64,000 bases of DNA from an uncultured Marinococcus sp. Its GTDB lineage: Bacteria > Bacillota > Bacilli > Bacillales > Marinococcaceae. Shown here one piece after another: positions 16,629 to 26,077 of the stretch (its first letter is position 1; every line of letters starts with the position of its first letter). The notes under the pieces were generated by a model. It ran no database searches. It worked only from the letters and a program-made list of their open reading frames with translations, and had not been told where the DNA came from. Where the stretch lies: assembly GCF_947493875.1 (NCBI RefSeq), contig NZ_CANLSU010000003.1:1-64000 (forward strand). Reading direction: 5' to 3'. A program made the position numbers and the translations under genes.

Positions 16629-18410
16629 TTAACCGAAAAGGCTGTTTTTCTCCTTCACGTTAATGGCTGCTTCTCCGTTTGGAATCTCGCATTGGAGCAG
16701 CACGGATTTAGGCGCCTGCTTTTCTTCGATGCTGTCCACCGCGCAGGCTGTCCAGACTGCCTTGGATTTCGAGAGCTCCAAAAGGGCATAGCCGTGCGAG
16801 GTGCTGTCAAATAGCTCAATCCAGGGATTTTCAATTTTGATGGCATTCTGCAGCTCTTTAAACAAAAACTCTGTGGGAATGATGCGTTCACTTAACGCGT
16901 CCGGCAGAAAGGTGCGAAAGATTTCGAGCGTCGCGTTTTGAGGCAGGGGGCTCGTGTGATCGAACAGGTTATTCAGGTTTTTCTGCACCATTTCATTCAG
17001 ATTGCTCGACGTCACAGACCCCACCATCAGCTCCACTCCGTATTTATGACCATCCCGGCTGTAATCCTCCTGCAGGTAAGAGGCTTCAAAGGAATGAAAA
17101 TCGCCCGTTAACGCAAGGAAATTCTGAACGCCTTCATTGATGACTGTCTGGGCGATGGTCTGCCGTTCGTGTGCAAACCCGTCCCAGGCATCAAGATTAA
17201 TGTACCTGCCCAAAAATTTCAGCTGGGTGATTTGCACCTGGTTGGCCCAAATGTTCCATAAGCTGCTGGAATTTTTCAATTCACCGAGAAACCAATCCTT
17301 CTGATCCCTGCCGAGCATGGATCGGTCGGGGCTGTGGATGTTTTCGCAGCCATCGGTGAAATAACGCTCCAGCTCCTGTTCGCCGCAGGGATGAGCATCC
17401 CGGTAGGCACGCTCGTCTGTAATGTACAGCGTGGCAAGGTCGCCAATAGTCATCGACCGATACAGCTTCAGGGCATTACTGGATGACGATGGGGAAGGGA
17501 CATACACTCTCGAAGGCATGTATTCCAGCCAGGCGCTGTTTGCCGAATGGCGCCGCTCGGGATTGGGCTCCAGGCTGTCATCCGGAGCGACCGCCGGGGC
17601 GTAGGTATCATTGGCAAATTCATGATCGTCCCAGGTGGCCACCATGGCATGGTTTTCGTGCAGCTTTTGCAGATCGGGGTCTGTGCGGTACACACTGTAC
17701 AGATGGCGGTAATCCTCCAGGGTAAAGGCTTTGTCTTCACCGCTTGGAAGGGTAATCTGTCTTGCTTCCATGCCGGTTTGGTACGAAGCGTCCCCGGCGG
17801 CTTCATACACGTAATCTCCGAGATGCAAAAAGAAATCCAGCTGCTCGTCCGCCAGGTGGGAGAGTGCATTGAAATAGCCGCTCGTGTAATCCTGGCAGGA
17901 CACGTAGCCGATGGTGGCGGTGGAGCAATTACTGCCTTCCGGCGGAAGCGTTCGGCATCTGCCGGCTCTGCTCACCAGACCGCTCCTTGTGATGAAACGG
18001 TAATAGTAAGTTTCATTAGGGTGCAGCAGTCCATCCAGGTCAATGCGGACCACGTTGTCATGGTCCTTCCATAGCGGGCAAAAACCGCTCAATTCCACGA
18101 AAGAAAAATCCGGATGGGTGCTCACCTGAAACATAACAGTCTGTGGCTGGTTTTCTCCAACGATTTCGGTATCAGAGGCACCCGCCTCTAACGAAGGATC
18201 CACTCTGGTCCAAAGCATCATTCCTGACGACGTGGGGTCGCCGGAAGCGACCGATTGGGGAAATCCTTTTCCCGCCGGCTGAGTCGCAGAATACGCTTCG
18301 GTATCCATATCGGTTGAACCATCCACCAGCTTAAAGGCTGAGCCGGTAAGAAAGCACTCAGGGAACGGAGTCCTGTTTTCATCGCCCATGGCTGAATCAT
18401 TAAAATACAC
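16629..18410 (-). CDS. PhoD-type alkaline phosphatase/phosphodiesterase without signal peptide
   Basis: A 593-residue metallophosphoesterase of the PhoD family. An N-terminal Fn3-like PhoD_N domain (FPQSVASGDPTSSGMMLWTR, about residues 50-70) is followed by the catalytic domain with HLGDYVYE (about 195), TWDDHEFAND (about 265), an Asn-containing NQVQ (about 377) and LTGDFHS (about 431). Classical PhoD carries a twin-arginine signal; here the GTG start has a good site (AAGGAGG) and the N-terminus is hydrophilic with no RR motif, so a cytosolic or otherwise exported enzyme is likely. Substrate could be a phosphodiester or phosphonate; unknown. Confidence 0.88.
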   Translation of the reverse strand: MYFNDSAMGDENRTPFPECFLTGSAFKLVDGSTDMDTEAYSATQPAGKGFPQSVASGDPTSSGMMLWTRVDPSLEAGASDTEIVGENQPQTVMFQVSTHPDFSFVELSGFCPLWKDHDNVVRIDLDGLLHPNETYYYRFITRSGLVSRAGRCRTLPPEGSNCSTATIGYVSCQDYTSGYFNALSHLADEQLDFFLHLGDYVYEAAGDASYQTGMEARQITLPSGEDKAFTLEDYRHLYSVYRTDPDLQKLHENHAMVATWDDHEFANDTYAPAVAPDDSLEPNPERRHSANSAWLEYMPSRVYVPSPSSSSNALKLYRSMTIGDLATLYITDERAYRDAHPCGEQELERYFTDGCENIHSPDRSMLGRDQKDWFLGELKNSSSLWNIWANQVQITQLKFLGRYINLDAWDGFAHERQTIAQTVINEGVQNFLALTGDFHSFEASYLQEDYSRDGHKYGVELMVGSVTSSNLNEMVQKNLNNLFDHTSPLPQNATLEIFRTFLPDALSERIIPTEFLFKELQNAIKIENPWIELFDSTSHGYALLELSKSKAVWTACAVDSIEEKQAPKSVLLQCEIPNGEAAINVKEKNSLFG

Positions 18411-18538
18411 TATCGTGCCTCCTTGATTGTTTCGTTTCTGTTGGCGGTTTTGGATTGATGAAAAATTGCCTTTCTTTTTATCATTAACAGAAATCAGTGT
18501 GGTAAAACCTGAAGGGCGGTGAAATCAGGCATAAATGA

Positions 18539-18572
18539 AAGAGCCGGAAGCCCGGCAAGCCTTATTTACTCT
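18539..18572 (-). repeat. 3'-end repeat element, copy 2 (end of ggt)
   Basis: Near-copy of 16550-16583 overlapping the ggt stop codon. Confidence 0.4.
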
Positions 18573-20284
18573 GAAGCACTGCTCTGCCAGTCTGCTTCCC
18601 GCCTCTGGTCTCGGGCCCCGGACAGCTCCCCGGTCTCCTGGTCCAGGGCTAACGCCTGAATCGACCCAAAGTAGAGCGGCGTCGGCTGTTCACTTATATC
18701 CTCGTACCCAATCGCAAGCAGCTCCTCGCGCTGCTGCGCTTCAGGCATTTCTTCCATCACCAGCTCGTCACCATCCAGATGAAAGCGCGGGGCTTCGACC
18801 GCTTCCTCGAGACTGGCATCATTTACCGTCCAGTCGGAAATCACCTGCGCGAGCATAATCGGGATCCGTTCGCCGCCCGGGCTGCCGATGCCAAGCACCG
18901 GTCCGTCGTCATTGGCCACAAGCATCGGAGACGACCAGGTTACCGAGCGCCGTCCCGGCTCCGGTTCATTGACGCTGCCTTCGCCAATATCAAACCGATC
19001 CATCTGGTTATTCAAAAAGTAACCATCGGCATATTCCCCGGATCCCCAGAAATTGGTGAGCGTATTGGTCATCGATACAAAGGTTCCGTCCTCGTCAACG
19101 ACCGTAATGTGGGTCGTGTTGGGGTCTCCCGTGTAGGAGGAGGCTTCCTCCTCGGAGATCAGGCTGTCCTCGGGTATTTCCGCAGCCAGCTCCGCGTTAC
19201 GTTCCGGATCCGTCAGTTCATCAACCGGCACATCGACAAAATTCGGATCGCCGTAGTCCGTTTCAATAAACTGGGAGGCGAGTCTCCAGGACATGGCGGT
19301 ATCGTGGATAAAGTCCGTGCTGTCCCGTCCTGCTTCCATGCTGTCACGCTCCTCCAGCATCTGCAGCATCTGAATAACGCTGATGCCGGGGAGCGGCGGT
19401 GCAGCACCGATAATGTCGTACCCTGCATAGGTTCCAACGGATGGATCGTTCTGGCTGATCTCAAAGGCTTCAAGCGAAGCGGTGTCTATGCCTTCGATTT
19501 GAGACGCGAGCGACTGCCCGGCCTCTCCTTCATACAAAGTATCGCTTCCGTTGTCACGGATGTCGCGCAGGGTGTCGGCGAGCTCGTCCTGTTCCACGGT
19601 AGAGCCCGCTTCGAGTGGCTCACCGTCGGGGTAGAAGTGGCTGAGCTCACTGACAGGCAGCCTGCTTTCTCCCGATTCGAGCTGATCTGCAAACAGCCCG
19701 GAGACCTCCGAGCTGTCGGCGAGCGTCACGGCAGGATCAAGCAGCTCCTCCCACTCCGCCGTACCATGGTCGGCGTGGAATTTATTCATTCCGGCGGTGA
19801 AACCGGGCACGCCGATGTCAGAGGAGGGGATGCCGCCCTCGGGCACGACTTCGCGGTAATCGTATGCCTGCGGGGCTTCTCCCTGCTCCTGAATCAACAC
19901 GGAACCTCCTCCGCCAATCCCGGAAGCAAATGGCTCGACCACTGAGACCGCATAGGCGGCTGCGACAGCCGCATCGGCCGCGTTTCCTCCGTTATCGAGC
20001 ACCTCCATGCCGGCTTCGACCGCATCCGGATGGCCGGCGCTCACCCCGTACTCGGTGATGGGCTCATTGGACGGCCCGGATTCTTCTTCCGCTGCTTCCT
20101 CGTTTTCATTAGTCTCGGTTTCCTCTTCCGGGGGCGCGCTTTCATCTTCGCTCTCTTCCTCTGACGAGCATCCGCTGATCACTATTACGGAAAGAACGGC
20201 TGCGGCGGGGGCGAAGCGGCGGACGTGATCGAACGAGGGGGAGGGGGCTTTTTTCCGGACTGGTATCACCTTTCTGTTAGCCAT
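18566..20284 (-). CDS. ggt: gamma-glutamyltransferase, lipoprotein type
   Basis: A 572-residue Ntn-hydrolase that moves or hydrolyses gamma-glutamyl groups (glutathione, poly-gamma-glutamate fragments). The N-terminus has a basic patch, a hydrophobic segment and a lipobox (ISGC, Cys39), then a strongly acidic Glu/Ser linker to about residue 75. The substrate-binding Arg is in YDYREVVP (about 144). Autoprocessing would occur at the Thr in PNTTHITVVDEDG (about 390), giving large and small subunits; GSPGGERIP (about 470) forms the oxyanion region. The acidic linker suits a saline or alkaline exterior. CapD-like capsule enzymes are related, but no capsule genes are near. Confidence 0.92.
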   Translation of the reverse strand: MANRKVIPVRKKAPSPSFDHVRRFAPAAAVLSVIVISGCSSEEESEDESAPPEEETETNENEEAAEEESGPSNEPITEYGVSAGHPDAVEAGMEVLDNGGNAADAAVAAAYAVSVVEPFASGIGGGGSVLIQEQGEAPQAYDYREVVPEGGIPSSDIGVPGFTAGMNKFHADHGTAEWEELLDPAVTLADSSEVSGLFADQLESGESRLPVSELSHFYPDGEPLEAGSTVEQDELADTLRDIRDNGSDTLYEGEAGQSLASQIEGIDTASLEAFEISQNDPSVGTYAGYDIIGAAPPLPGISVIQMLQMLEERDSMEAGRDSTDFIHDTAMSWRLASQFIETDYGDPNFVDVPVDELTDPERNAELAAEIPEDSLISEEEASSYTGDPNTTHITVVDEDGTFVSMTNTLTNFWGSGEYADGYFLNNQMDRFDIGEGSVNEPEPGRRSVTWSSPMLVANDDGPVLGIGSPGGERIPIMLAQVISDWTVNDASLEEAVEAPRFHLDGDELVMEEMPEAQQREELLAIGYEDISEQPTPLYFGSIQALALDQETGELSGARDQRREADWQSSASE

Positions 20285-20712
20285 GCATCATTCTCCTTTC
20301 CCGGTTCTTACTTGCTACTGCTTTGGTTCGGCAACCTCCTGCCATGCAGGAACGAAATAAGTAAAAATAAACCTTGAGTCTGGACAGTGACTGTCGATGC
20401 TTACAAGGAGTGAAAGGGAGCAGGGGAACTGGCGGGAGACGGAAATGAAATATGTATATAGCCAGCCGAGGGTTAAAAAATAGTCCTCCCCCTATAATAA
20501 CATGCTTATTCCCCGAAAGTGCCTGCATCAAAAGCTTGGGAATCCAGTTTAATGAAGCCTCACGGCATAACAATATTAGCGTTGGTTTAAGAAAAGTGGA
20601 AAGATTATTAATTAATGCTGTGATAAGATTCAGGAAAGTTTAAAAAGCATTGTAGAGTTTTGAATAAAAAATGAAGACCATTATTATATTAAGAATAAAG
20701 GGAGAGAATGAG
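20285..20712. other. intergenic region with no recognised gene
   Basis: This 428-base gap between the divergent ggt and DapA-family genes contains only unsupported short frames on both strands, without ribosome binding sites or recognisable domains. It must hold promoters for both flanking genes, but none stands out. Confidence 0.5.
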
Positions 20713-21540
20713 ATGCTGACAGAAAAATTTCATGTCGCCGTGCCTACCGCTTTTCATGAAGATGAATCCTTAAATGTTCAAGGCACAATAAACCACATAA
20801 AAGACTTGCATGAACAAGGAGTGAAATCTGTTCTCGTCTCGGGGACTACTGGAGAGCAGCATAGTTTGAGCCTCCAGGAAAAATTTGAACTGGTCCATGC
20901 TTTAGCGCTGGAAGAAGAACTGATTAGAACTATGGAGATTATCTTCGGTGTGGCTTCGATCAGACAAAAAGAAGCAGAAATGCTGGCGGAAAAGATCAGT
21001 CATACAGAGTTATCAGGCATTATGCTTGGGTATCCGCCTTATGTTGTACCAACCCAGGAAGAAGCACTCATTTACACAAAAAGAATCGTCCATCTGAGTA
21101 ATAAACCTGCGATCCTATATAATAACCCAAATAGAACGGGATTTGATTTATCAGAAAATAGTATTATTCAATTAAGTGAGATTGATGTGATAGTTGGTAT
21201 AAAGGAAGCCGGAAATAAAGAAAAAGTCGGGCGGTTAAAAAAAGATATAAACCGAAAAGATTTTTACTTTTATGCAGGAGGAGAAGTGGATTTAGAAAAC
21301 AAATTAATATTGGGATACGACCGTCTTTCTTCCATTGCCGGGAATGTCAACCCCGGAGAAATTAAGCGATGGTTCGAAAAAATGCTTATAAAACAAACAG
21401 TAAGTAAACAAGAAAAGGAGACAATAGAAAAAATCATGAACCAGGTTTATCAGGGCCATGCCGTAGTGAACCTGAAGAAGATCATAAACGACAAGGGAAC
21501 TCCTGTGGGCATTTGTAGAAGTCCAATTGGAAATGTCTAA
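20713..21540 (+). CDS. DapA/NanA-family class I lyase
   Basis: A 275-residue aldolase of the dihydrodipicolinate synthase superfamily. GTTGE (44-48), the catalytic Tyr136 (YNNPNRTG) and the Schiff-base Lys164 (GIKEAGN) are visible. Members condense or cleave pyruvate with an aldehyde; the sequence does not settle whether this is a lysine-pathway enzyme or a catabolic aldolase or dehydratase, and it is slightly short. ATG 20713 follows GGGAGAG; the ATG at 20671 has no site. It is convergent with gabR, so a tie to the GABA cluster is only positional. Confidence 0.85.
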   Translation: MLTEKFHVAVPTAFHEDESLNVQGTINHIKDLHEQGVKSVLVSGTTGEQHSLSLQEKFELVHALALEEELIRTMEIIFGVASIRQKEAEMLAEKISHTELSGIMLGYPPYVVPTQEEALIYTKRIVHLSNKPAILYNNPNRTGFDLSENSIIQLSEIDVIVGIKEAGNKEKVGRLKKDINRKDFYFYAGGEVDLENKLILGYDRLSSIAGNVNPGEIKRWFEKMLIKQTVSKQEKETIEKIMNQVYQGHAVVNLKKIINDKGTPVGICRSPIGNV

Positions 21541-21601
21541 GCAAGAACAAAAGATGGGCATAAAATATAAGAGCATACATGCATTAAAGGGCATGCATTA
21601 T

Positions 21602-23050
21602 TTATGAAAAAATTGAAGCTAGACGCTGAACCGCCTTTCGTATGTGATCATCCTCTAAGTTAGCGAATCCGATAATGATTTTTTTCTGCTTATTGAGAAG
21701 CAGTTCATCTCCCGAAAGGATAAAACGACGAAGCGTATATAATTCTATCTTATTTTCTTTTGCCCGCTCTTCGATCTCTTGATAGGAGAGGCTGGTCTCA
21801 ATGTCCATAAGAAAATGAAGGCCGGCTGGTACATCATAAATAGCGATTCTTCCGTTAAATGTGTGCTGCAGCTCGCGAACGAGGAGTGCCCGCTTTGTTT
21901 TATAATAAGTATTCATCCGCTTGACATGTCTCCCGTATTCACCTTCATCGATGAAATACTTTAAAGTCCACAGATTGAGGCCCGAAGGCCCGTCGATCCA
22001 ATCGCTGTACGCTTGGCGGTAATCCTTCAGTAATTCCGGGGGGAGCACCATATAACTGATTCGCAGGCTTGGCAGCAGAGTTTTGGAAAATGTGCCAGTA
22101 TAAACGACCTGGCGGTTCCGGTCCAGACTCTGAAGGGAAGGAATGTGGTCTGTCCCGTATTTGAATTCACTATCATAATCATCTTCTACAATGTAACGGC
22201 CCGAGGAGGCGGCTGCCCAGTTTAATAGTTCGATTCTTCGATTAATAGGCATAATCGTTCCGGTGGGGAATTGGTGGGAAGGCGTTACAAAAGCCCACTG
22301 GGCGCCGCTTTTTTGAAGGCCGCGAATGGAAAGACCGTATTCATCAACGTTTACAGGATATACTGGGAACCCCATGTTATTTAACAAATGATAAAAACGC
22401 TGATAGCCGGGGTTTTCTACCGCTATAGGCTTATCTGCTGATTGCAGAGACATAAGCTTGTGAATCAGCGACTGCGTGCCAGAGCCAATAATGATTTGCT
22501 CCGGGCGGCAGCGCACCCCACGTGTCAGAGCGATCAGAGTGGCAATTGATTCACGAACTTCATACGGGCCTTGGAAGTCGGGGAGTAGCGAGAGCTGCGG
22601 CCGGTGATCTTCCACGACTTTTTGCTGGTATTTTCTCCATTTCTTGAACGGAAAATGGTTCGCGTCTGTTGTGATGTGCGAAAAAGTAATTTCCGGTGTG
22701 AAGCTTTCCTGATTATTTTTTTCTTTAAGCTCTTCCGGGAATGGATCCGTTTCTTCTCCTTTTTTGATATAACGCCCGATATCCTCTACGATATATCCCT
22801 TTCGTTCTACGCTGTATATGTAACCTTCCGCTAACAACTGTTCGTAGGCATGTGCCACCGAATTTACGCTTACTTCCAGATCCTGCGCGAGCTTTCGTTT
22901 AGAAGGCAATTTTTCGTGCTTCGAAAGCGTATCTTCAAGAATAAGGTGTTTAAGACGTGTGTAAATTTGTTTGTAGACGGCAGAATAACCGCTCCCTTTA
23001 TTGATTTGAAAAAACAAATACAACTCCTCCTGAAATTTATCTGGTCCCAT
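21602..23050 (-). CDS. gabR: MocR/GabR-type regulator (GntR domain fused to aminotransferase fold)
   Basis: A 482-residue regulator with an N-terminal winged helix (KLPSKRKLAQDLEVSVNSVA, about 47-66) and a C-terminal fold-type I aminotransferase domain. The PLP lysine is in YTGTFSKTLLPS (about 312). GabR of Bacillus subtilis senses GABA with PLP and activates gabTD, and this gene is divergent from gabT with only 78 bases between, so the same role is likely. Effector specificity could differ because the downstream cluster carries additional hydrolases. Confidence 0.9.
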   Translation of the reverse strand: MGPDKFQEELYLFFQINKGSGYSAVYKQIYTRLKHLILEDTLSKHEKLPSKRKLAQDLEVSVNSVAHAYEQLLAEGYIYSVERKGYIVEDIGRYIKKGEETDPFPEELKEKNNQESFTPEITFSHITTDANHFPFKKWRKYQQKVVEDHRPQLSLLPDFQGPYEVRESIATLIALTRGVRCRPEQIIIGSGTQSLIHKLMSLQSADKPIAVENPGYQRFYHLLNNMGFPVYPVNVDEYGLSIRGLQKSGAQWAFVTPSHQFPTGTIMPINRRIELLNWAAASSGRYIVEDDYDSEFKYGTDHIPSLQSLDRNRQVVYTGTFSKTLLPSLRISYMVLPPELLKDYRQAYSDWIDGPSGLNLWTLKYFIDEGEYGRHVKRMNTYYKTKRALLVRELQHTFNGRIAIYDVPAGLHFLMDIETSLSYQEIEERAKENKIELYTLRRFILSGDELLLNKQKKIIIGFANLEDDHIRKAVQRLASIFS

Positions 23051-23128
23051 ACTTTTTTAAAAACTGGTTCTTTTAATTGTATCAGAAAATTATCATAATT
23101 ATCTATAAATTCGAAGGAGGATATTTAA

Positions 23129-24436
23129 ATGAGTGAGAAAGCAATCCCAAAAGAAGATTTGCAGAAAAAAAGAAAAAAATACATACCTAAAGGAATCGGA
23201 AATGGAAATACCAATATAGCTGACTATGCAAAAGGGGCGGAACTCGTAGATAATGAAGGCCGGAAATGGATTGATTTTGCTGGAGCTATCGGGACATTAA
23301 ATGTCGGTCACAGTCATCCTAAGGTGACAGAAGCTATTAAAAATCAGGTTGATCGTTATATACACCCGGGATTTAATGTCATTATGTATGACAGTTACAT
23401 TAACCTGGCGGAAAAATTATGTAAGATAACGCCTGGTTCTTTCGATAAAATGGCAATGCTTTTTAACTCTGGAGCAGAAGCTGTGGAGAACGCGGTGAAG
23501 GTAGCAAGGAAATATACAAAGCGTCAAGCTGTCGTTTCCTTCGAACGCGGCTTCCATGGACGGACGAATTTGACTATGGGGATGACAAGCAAGGTGAGGC
23601 CGTATAAATTTAACTTTGGCCCATTTACTCCGGAAGTGTACCAGGCCCCTATGCCGTACATGTCGAATAAACCGGCACAAATGACAGAGGAGGAGTACAT
23701 CGATTTCAGCATTACTCGGTTCAAAGAATTTTTCGTCACTACGATCGATCCGGAAATGGTGGCATGTATCATTATGGAACCAGTACAGGGCGAAGGCGGA
23801 TTTTTGATTCCCCCAAAACGCTTTGTCTCAGAAGTGCGTCAATTCTGTAATGCTCATGGGATTGTCTTCATTGCTGATGAAATTCAAACCGGTTTCTGTC
23901 GGACAGGAAAACTTTTTGCAAGCGAACATTTCGATATTGAACCAGACGTCATGACCTTGTCGAAATCTTTAGCAGCAGGACTTCCTCTTAGTGCGGTGGT
24001 AGGGAAAGCCGAAATTATGGATGTTTCGTCTCCGGGAGAGCTTGGAGGCACGTTTGCAGGCAATCCAGTTGCATGTGAAGCAGCCCTGGCAGTAATTGAT
24101 ATTTTGGAAGAAGAAAACCTGAATGAAAAAGCTGAATATATCGGGGCCGTGCTGGAGGATAAATTAAAAGATCTAAAAGCTCGTCACAGCTTCCTTGGAG
24201 ATATCCGCCGGCTTGGAGCAATGGTAGCTGTAGAAATTGTTGATGCAGAGAACCAACCAGATAAAGCAAGGACAGGGGCCATCACCTCCTACGCAAATAA
24301 CAATGGATTGCTGCTGCTTTCTGCAGGTATAAAAGGAAATGTGGTCCGTTTTCTCACCCCGCTTGTTATTACAGATGAAGAATTGAAGGAAGGCCTGGCC
24401 ATTCTCGAGCAGGCGTTTGAGGCAGCGGCAGAATAA
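23129..24436 (+). CDS. gabT: 4-aminobutyrate aminotransferase
   Basis: A 435-residue class III aminotransferase. LFNSGAEAVENAVK (about 113) binds the PLP phosphate, FIADEIQTGFCRTG (about 249) contains the Asp that contacts the ring nitrogen, and the PLP lysine is in TLSKSLAAGLPLS (about 276). It converts GABA (or a similar omega-amino acid) and 2-oxoglutarate into succinate semialdehyde and glutamate. A strong site (GAAGGAGG) precedes ATG 23129. It opens a six-gene run with gaps of 14-31 bases. Confidence 0.92.
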   Translation: MSEKAIPKEDLQKKRKKYIPKGIGNGNTNIADYAKGAELVDNEGRKWIDFAGAIGTLNVGHSHPKVTEAIKNQVDRYIHPGFNVIMYDSYINLAEKLCKITPGSFDKMAMLFNSGAEAVENAVKVARKYTKRQAVVSFERGFHGRTNLTMGMTSKVRPYKFNFGPFTPEVYQAPMPYMSNKPAQMTEEEYIDFSITRFKEFFVTTIDPEMVACIIMEPVQGEGGFLIPPKRFVSEVRQFCNAHGIVFIADEIQTGFCRTGKLFASEHFDIEPDVMTLSKSLAAGLPLSAVVGKAEIMDVSSPGELGGTFAGNPVACEAALAVIDILEEENLNEKAEYIGAVLEDKLKDLKARHSFLGDIRRLGAMVAVEIVDAENQPDKARTGAITSYANNNGLLLLSAGIKGNVVRFLTPLVITDEELKEGLAILEQAFEAAAE

Positions 24437-24457
24437 TCCAGAAGGGGAGGATAACAC

Positions 24458-25852
24458 ATGAAAGAGACGATTAAAGTGAAAAATCCGGCTACTGGAGAAG
24501 TGGTGGAGGAAATCGCTGTGACCCCAGAGACTGACGTAGAAAAAATACTCAGTCAGGGAAACGAAGCGTTTAAAACCTGGGCGGGAGTGAATGCCCATGA
24601 ACGTGCTGCTCTATTAAAAGAGTGGGCCGAAAAGGTGAAAAACGAGACGGAAAACCTGGCGGAAGTAATGACGCTCGAAAGCGGCAAACCGTTAAAAGAA
24701 TCACTCGGGGAGGTGGCTTACGCGGTAAGCTATATCGAGTGGTATGCAGAGGAAGCAAAGCGGGTGTACGGACGCATTGTTCCTTCTCATACAGAAAAGA
24801 AAAGGCTTGTGGTAACAAAAGAACCTATCGGTCTTGTAGCAGCGATCACTCCGTGGAATTTTCCGGCGGCAATGATGACCAGAAAAGCTGCCCCGGCTCT
24901 TGCAGCAGGCTGCACATTTGTAGTGAAGCCGTCTGAAGAAACGCCGCTTACTACAATTAGGCTCGTGGAGCTCGCGCATAAAGCGGGAATTCCAAAAGAA
25001 GCAGTGCAATACGTGAACGGCTACGGTGAAGACATTGGCCCCGTTTTCACCAGCAGCGGACTCGTCCGCAAAATCACTTTTACGGGTTCGACGCCAGTAG
25101 GTAAGAGCTTGATGAAAGATAGTGCTGACACTATGAAACATATTTCCATGGAGCTCGGCGGTCATGCCCCGCTAATCGTGGCAGAAGATGCCGACATTGA
25201 ATTCGCTGTAGAACAAACCCTTGCGTCAAAGTTCCGGAACGCTGGACAAACGTGTATCTGCGCGAACCGAGTGCTCGTTCATAAAAAGGTGGCTGTTGAA
25301 TTTTCTGAACAGCTGGTCTCGCGGGTTAAACAATTGAAGGTGGGGAATGGGCTTGATAAAACTGTAGACATCGGCCCTGTCATCAACATGGACGGGTATA
25401 CGAAAATCCACAATCAGATTGAAGATGCGTTAAGGAAAGGCGCCCGCCTGCTTTGCGGTCATCAATATGACAAAAGCGATGAAAAAGGTTATTATTTTGT
25501 ACAACCAACCGTCCTCGATCACGTAGAAGAAAAAATGAATATTATGCAGGAAGAAACGTTCGGTCCGGTTATTCCAATTACCACCTTCCGCGAGAACGCA
25601 GAAGCAGTGGAAATGGCTAACAACACCCCGTTCGGTTTAGCCGCTTACTTTTTCACCAATGATTATCGTACCGGTATCTATTTTCAGGAACAACTGAAGT
25701 TTGGCATACTCGGATGGAACGATGGAGCGCCGTCCGCTGCTCACGTGCCGTTCGGCGGAATGAAAGAGAGCGGGATGGGACGCGAAGGCGGGCTAGAGGG
25801 TATAGAGCCTTACGTGGAAACGAAATACATGTCTATTGGAGGCATTCAATAG
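24458..25852 (+). CDS. gabD: succinate-semialdehyde dehydrogenase
   Basis: A 464-residue aldehyde dehydrogenase. Visible elements are the nucleotide site [13 protein letters not shown] (about 131), the catalytic Glu in MELGGHAP (about 231) and the catalytic Cys in [12 protein letters not shown] (about 266). It oxidises succinate semialdehyde to succinate. It starts 21 bases after gabT with AAGGGGAGG upstream, completing a GABA shunt. NADP use is usual for this subfamily but not proven here. Confidence 0.92.
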   Translation: MKETIKVKNPATGEVVEEIAVTPETDVEKILSQGNEAFKTWAGVNAHERAALLKEWAEKVKNETENLAEVMTLESGKPLKESLGEVAYAVSYIEWYAEEAKRVYGRIVPSHTEKKRLVVTKEPIGLVAAITPWNFPAAMMTRKAAPALAAGCTFVVKPSEETPLTTIRLVELAHKAGIPKEAVQYVNGYGEDIGPVFTSSGLVRKITFTGSTPVGKSLMKDSADTMKHISMELGGHAPLIVAEDADIEFAVEQTLASKFRNAGQTCICANRVLVHKKVAVEFSEQLVSRVKQLKVGNGLDKTVDIGPVINMDGYTKIHNQIEDALRKGARLLCGHQYDKSDEKGYYFVQPTVLDHVEEKMNIMQEETFGPVIPITTFRENAEAVEMANNTPFGLAAYFFTNDYRTGIYFQEQLKFGILGWNDGAPSAAHVPFGGMKESGMGREGGLEGIEPYVETKYMSIGGIQ

Positions 25853-25883
25853 ATATGGAAATCCTTTACAAAGAGGTGGAACA

Positions 25884-26063
25884 ATGAATGTTGAAGTTTT
25901 AATATTATTTATAAACGCCACACTGGTAACTGTTGTTTCTTCGATTGTGGTAATCGCTATTTTAAAAAAGCAATATCTTCCTGTCATCAAGGAAATGGAG
26001 AAGAAAGAAGAAGCAGAAAAAAGTAATGATTCTGAAAAGAAAGAAAATAATAACAAATATTAG
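25884..26063 (+). CDS. 59-residue single-span membrane protein paired with the symporter
   Basis: One hydrophobic helix (residues 4-27) is followed by a highly charged Lys/Glu-rich cytoplasmic tail ending in an Asn/Lys run. ATG 25884 follows AGAGGTGG. It sits between gabD and the SSS transporter, 14 bases before the latter. Small one-span subunits are often encoded beside SSS symporters, so it is probably an accessory subunit; no named family is recognised. Confidence 0.7.
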   Translation: MNVEVLILFINATLVTVVSSIVVIAILKKQYLPVIKEMEKKEEAEKSNDSEKKENNNKY

Positions 26064-26077
26064 CAGGGGGATTACAT

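Noticed and set aside
18779-19945. A 388-codon open frame antisense to ggt
   Set aside because: It lies opposite a gene with all gamma-glutamyltransferase motifs, has no ribosome binding site and encodes no recognisable domain.
20277-20573. Minus-strand frame upstream of ggt
   Set aside because: No start site, overlaps the ggt ribosome binding site, no protein-like pattern.
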